DNA from: Clostridiales bacterium
Lineage (GTDB): Bacteria; Bacillota; Clostridia; Clostridiales; Caloramatoraceae
Assembly (NCBI GenBank): GCA_026416355.1
Contig: JAOAFH010000158.1
Span: 1-9,297, forward strand
Length of the DNA: 9,297 nucleotides
Reading direction: 5' to 3'
This document shows positions 8,008 through 9,297 of this stretch, one piece after another (position 1 is the first letter of the stretch; each line of letters opens with the position of its first letter). The notes below the pieces were generated by a model. The model did no database searches. It saw only the letters and a list, made by a program, of their open reading frames with translations, and was not told the origin of the DNA. The position numbers and the translations under genes are program-made.

Positions 8008-8760
8008 ATGGAAAACAACAAAGCAAAAATAGACCTATCACTTCATCCTGATATTGAAAATAGGGTATCTAATATTACAAAAGAGTATTATCAAAAGGAA
8101 TTGCAGGAGTTAGAGCCAATTGAAGTAGGACAAGTTAATATACATACATCTTATGTCTATGATAATGGAGAAGAAATAGAGGCAAATGTAATTATTAGAA
8201 ATGGATTAGAAAACAAAATTAATTTTGAATACTTACCTATAATAATATCAGATGAAGAAGGTAATATATATTTTAGAGGAGCTTTGAGAGGAGATGAAAT
8301 TGGAGATATAGAACCTTTTAAAGCAAGACCATGGAAGTTCTTTATAAAGAAGCAAGATTTGTTTATACAAGATTTAAAAGATAAGAAATTAACTGTTAAA
8401 TTTGATGCAGAAAAAATGAAGGTTAATGTTGATGACCCAAATTTATTTGATTTAATTTTACCGGTAAACCTAAATTCAGATGAAAAAAAGGCATTGGAAG
8501 AATTTTTATCAAAGATGCCTCCACTTGAAAAGGATACAGTTGATTTAGATTTATTTCAAAAGATATACAATAAAGAAAAGAATATATGGCATTTAACATA
8601 TATTGTTAGGAATGCTTCACAGCATGATGTTAAACTTGACTATTTACCATTTAGGCATGAATTTAATGGAGAACTTATAGAACTTAAATTAGAATTGGAT
8701 AATATAATAATTCCTAAAAAAAGTATAAAAATGTTTAAAATACAGTTGCAAAATCAGTGA
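8008..8760 (+). CDS. Tandem SLAP-domain protein, probable cytoplasmic S-layer export/assembly factor
   Basis: This 250-residue protein has no signal peptide or membrane segment and is probably cytoplasmic. It consists of two related SLAP domains, about residues 7-118 and 150-250. The internal duplication is visible: IRNGLENKINFEYLPI and VRNASQHDVKLDYLPF align with an Arg-Asn pair (64-65 and 201-202) exactly 11 residues before Tyr-Leu-Pro (75-77 and 212-214). Each is preceded by a short acidic helix region and a proline turn. The first copy also has the typical RPWKFFI strand at 107-113; the second lacks RPW and ends in IPKKSIKMFKI. SLAP domains were named from Bacillus proteins that assist S-layer protein export by SecA2. 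Its position between S-layer-type genes fits that role. It has its own promoter and terminator. Domain assignment is from recalled family pattern; the role in export is inferred, and no secA2 gene lies in the window. Confidence 0.88.
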   Translation: MENNKAKIDLSLHPDIENRVSNITKEYYQKELQELEPIEVGQVNIHTSYVYDNGEEIEANVIIRNGLENKINFEYLPIIISDEEGNIYFRGALRGDEIGDIEPFKARPWKFFIKKQDLFIQDLKDKKLTVKFDAEKMKVNVDDPNLFDLILPVNLNSDEKKALEEFLSKMPPLEKDTVDLDLFQKIYNKEKNIWHLTYIVRNASQHDVKLDYLPFRHEFNGELIELKLELDNIIIPKKSIKMFKIQLQNQ

Positions 8761-8781
8761 TGTAAAATACAACTAAATTAT

Positions 8782-8810
8782 AAAGAACCATCTTATTAGA
8801 TGGTTCTTTT
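8782..8810 (+). terminator. Intrinsic terminator after the SLAP-domain gene
   Basis: A perfect 12-bp stem (8782-8793 with 8798-8809) closes a TATT loop. The right arm ends in CTTTT and is followed by GTT. It lies 21 bases after the TGA stop. Confidence 0.88.
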
Positions 8811-8830
8811 GTTAAGTAAAATTAACATTT

Positions 8831-8859
8831 AAAGCCTAGGTTATATTAACCTAGGCTTT
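8831..8859 (+). repeat. Perfect 13-bp inverted repeat containing two CCTAGG palindromes
   Basis: Bases 8831-8843 are exactly complementary to 8847-8859 around a three-base centre. Each arm holds the palindrome CCTAGG (8835-8840 and 8850-8855), so the element is also a direct repeat with a 15-bp period. No T-tract follows, and a terminator already stands 21 bp upstream. The right arm overlaps the first two bases of the next gene's -35 element. It may be an operator for that gene or a second, tandem terminator. Confidence 0.8.
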
Positions 8860-8886
8860 GCATGAATTATATATAAATGGTATAAT
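8858..8886 (+). promoter_or_regulatory. Promoter of the partial CWB2 gene (extended -10)
   Basis: TTGCAT (8858-8863, 3 of 6 -35 consensus bases) is followed after 17 bp by a perfect TATAAT at 8881-8886. TGG directly before it supplies an extended -10 motif, which can make up for a weak -35. Transcription would start near 8893, about 30 bases before the ATG. Confidence 0.65.
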
Positions 8887-8908
8887 TTTAATAGTTAAAA
8901 TATTTAAT

Positions 8909-8916
8909 AAAGGGGG
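8909..8916 (+). promoter_or_regulatory. Ribosome binding site of the partial CWB2 gene
   Basis: AAAGGGGG pairs with the 16S rRNA 3' end over eight positions with one G-U wobble and lies six bases before the ATG at 8923. The G-run form resembles that of the S-layer gene rather than the AAGGAGG of the SLAP gene. Confidence 0.75.
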
Positions 8917-8922
8917 ACTATT

Positions 8923-9297
8923 ATGAAAAGGGAGAAAATAATTGCTTCTGCTATGTCAGTAGCAATGCTTATGAGTCTTTTTCCAAATTTAAGCTATGCG
9001 TCTGAAGTAAAAGGACAAGCAGAAAGATATTACGGCATAAACAGGTATTTAACTTCTGTTGAAATCTCAAAAAAAGGATTTGAAAAGTCAAGAGTTGCTA
9101 TTGTTGCAAGTGGAGATGATTATGCAGATGCACTTTGTGCAGCACCTTTAGCTAAAAAATTTGATGCACCTATACTTTTAGTTTCTAAAAATGAAATAAA
9201 GAAAGAGGTTTTAGATGAAATTAAAAGACTTGGTGTAGAAGAAGTGTATATAGTAGGAGGAAGTGGAGCAGTTTCAGATGCTGTAAAAACAAAAATA
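8923..9297 (+). CDS. CWB2 cell wall protein, 5' part only (cut by window edge)
   Basis: The first 125 codons are present and the frame stays open to the last base. Residues 1-26 form a signal peptide: a basic MKREK start, a methionine-rich hydrophobic core and SYA-S cleavage. From about residue 32 a CWB2 module follows: Arg-Tyr-Tyr-Gly-Ile-Asn-Arg-Tyr at its opening, then ASGDDYADAL, then APLAKKFDAPILLV, then VEEVYIVGGSGAVSD. It carries the exact PILL motif known from C. difficile cell wall proteins, which the S-layer gene has only in diverged form. A cysteine sits in DALCAAPLA, where serine or alanine is usual in this family. By analogy, two more modules and an effector domain (for example an amidase, protease or further Ig domains) may follow, but that part is outside the window. 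It may begin a further cell wall protein operon. Confidence 0.9.
   Translation, partial: MKREKIIASAMSVAMLMSLFPNLSYASEVKGQAERYYGINRYLTSVEISKKGFEKSRVAIVASGDDYADALCAAPLAKKFDAPILLVSKNEIKKEVLDEIKRLGVEEVYIVGGSGAVSDAVKTKI

Overview
The window is AT-rich, with Gram-positive promoters, strong purine-rich Shine-Dalgarno sites and genes built from CWB2 (cell wall binding repeat 2) modules. This points to a Clostridium-type member of the Firmicutes; I do not assign a species. All four genes lie on the plus strand, and the region reads as part of a surface-layer (S-layer) and cell-wall-protein locus.

Layout. (1) 58-4440 encodes a very large exported protein of about 1460 residues. It has a signal peptide, three CWB2 modules, a long beta-rich region with Ig-like (Big_1-type) domains, and a (Gly-Asn-Thr)4 linker before a small C-terminal domain. 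It is probably the main S-layer protein. Its start is most likely the TTG at 58, because the GTG at 49 lies inside the ribosome binding site. (2) 4441-4507 is a short intergenic stretch with a G6/C6 hairpin. Its C-tract could alternatively pair with the next gene's ribosome binding site, and a TATAAT box lies directly after it. (3) 4508-7861 encodes a second large secreted beta-sandwich protein of 1117 residues. It has a (Gly-Asn-Thr)5 linker and carboxypeptidase-regulatory-like domains but no recognisable cell-wall anchor. A strong intrinsic terminator follows at 7874-7915. (4) 8008-8760 encodes a cytoplasmic protein with two SLAP domains, a family linked in Bacillus to S-layer assembly through accessory SecA2. 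It has its own promoter and terminator. (5) 8831-8859 is a perfect 13-bp inverted repeat touching the -35 element of the next promoter. (6) 8923 to the window edge is the start of another signal-peptide plus CWB2 cell wall protein, cut off at 125 residues.

Working model. Genes 1 and 2 make abundant surface proteins. The SLAP-domain protein may help their export or assembly from inside the cell. The partial fourth gene begins what may be a further run of CWB2 cell wall proteins. The SecA2, CWB2-anchor and partner-docking roles are inferred from family knowledge and context. The features least explained by known families are the unanchored partner protein with its matching GNT linker, the intercistronic G6/C6 switch-like structure, and the operator-like repeat before gene 4.
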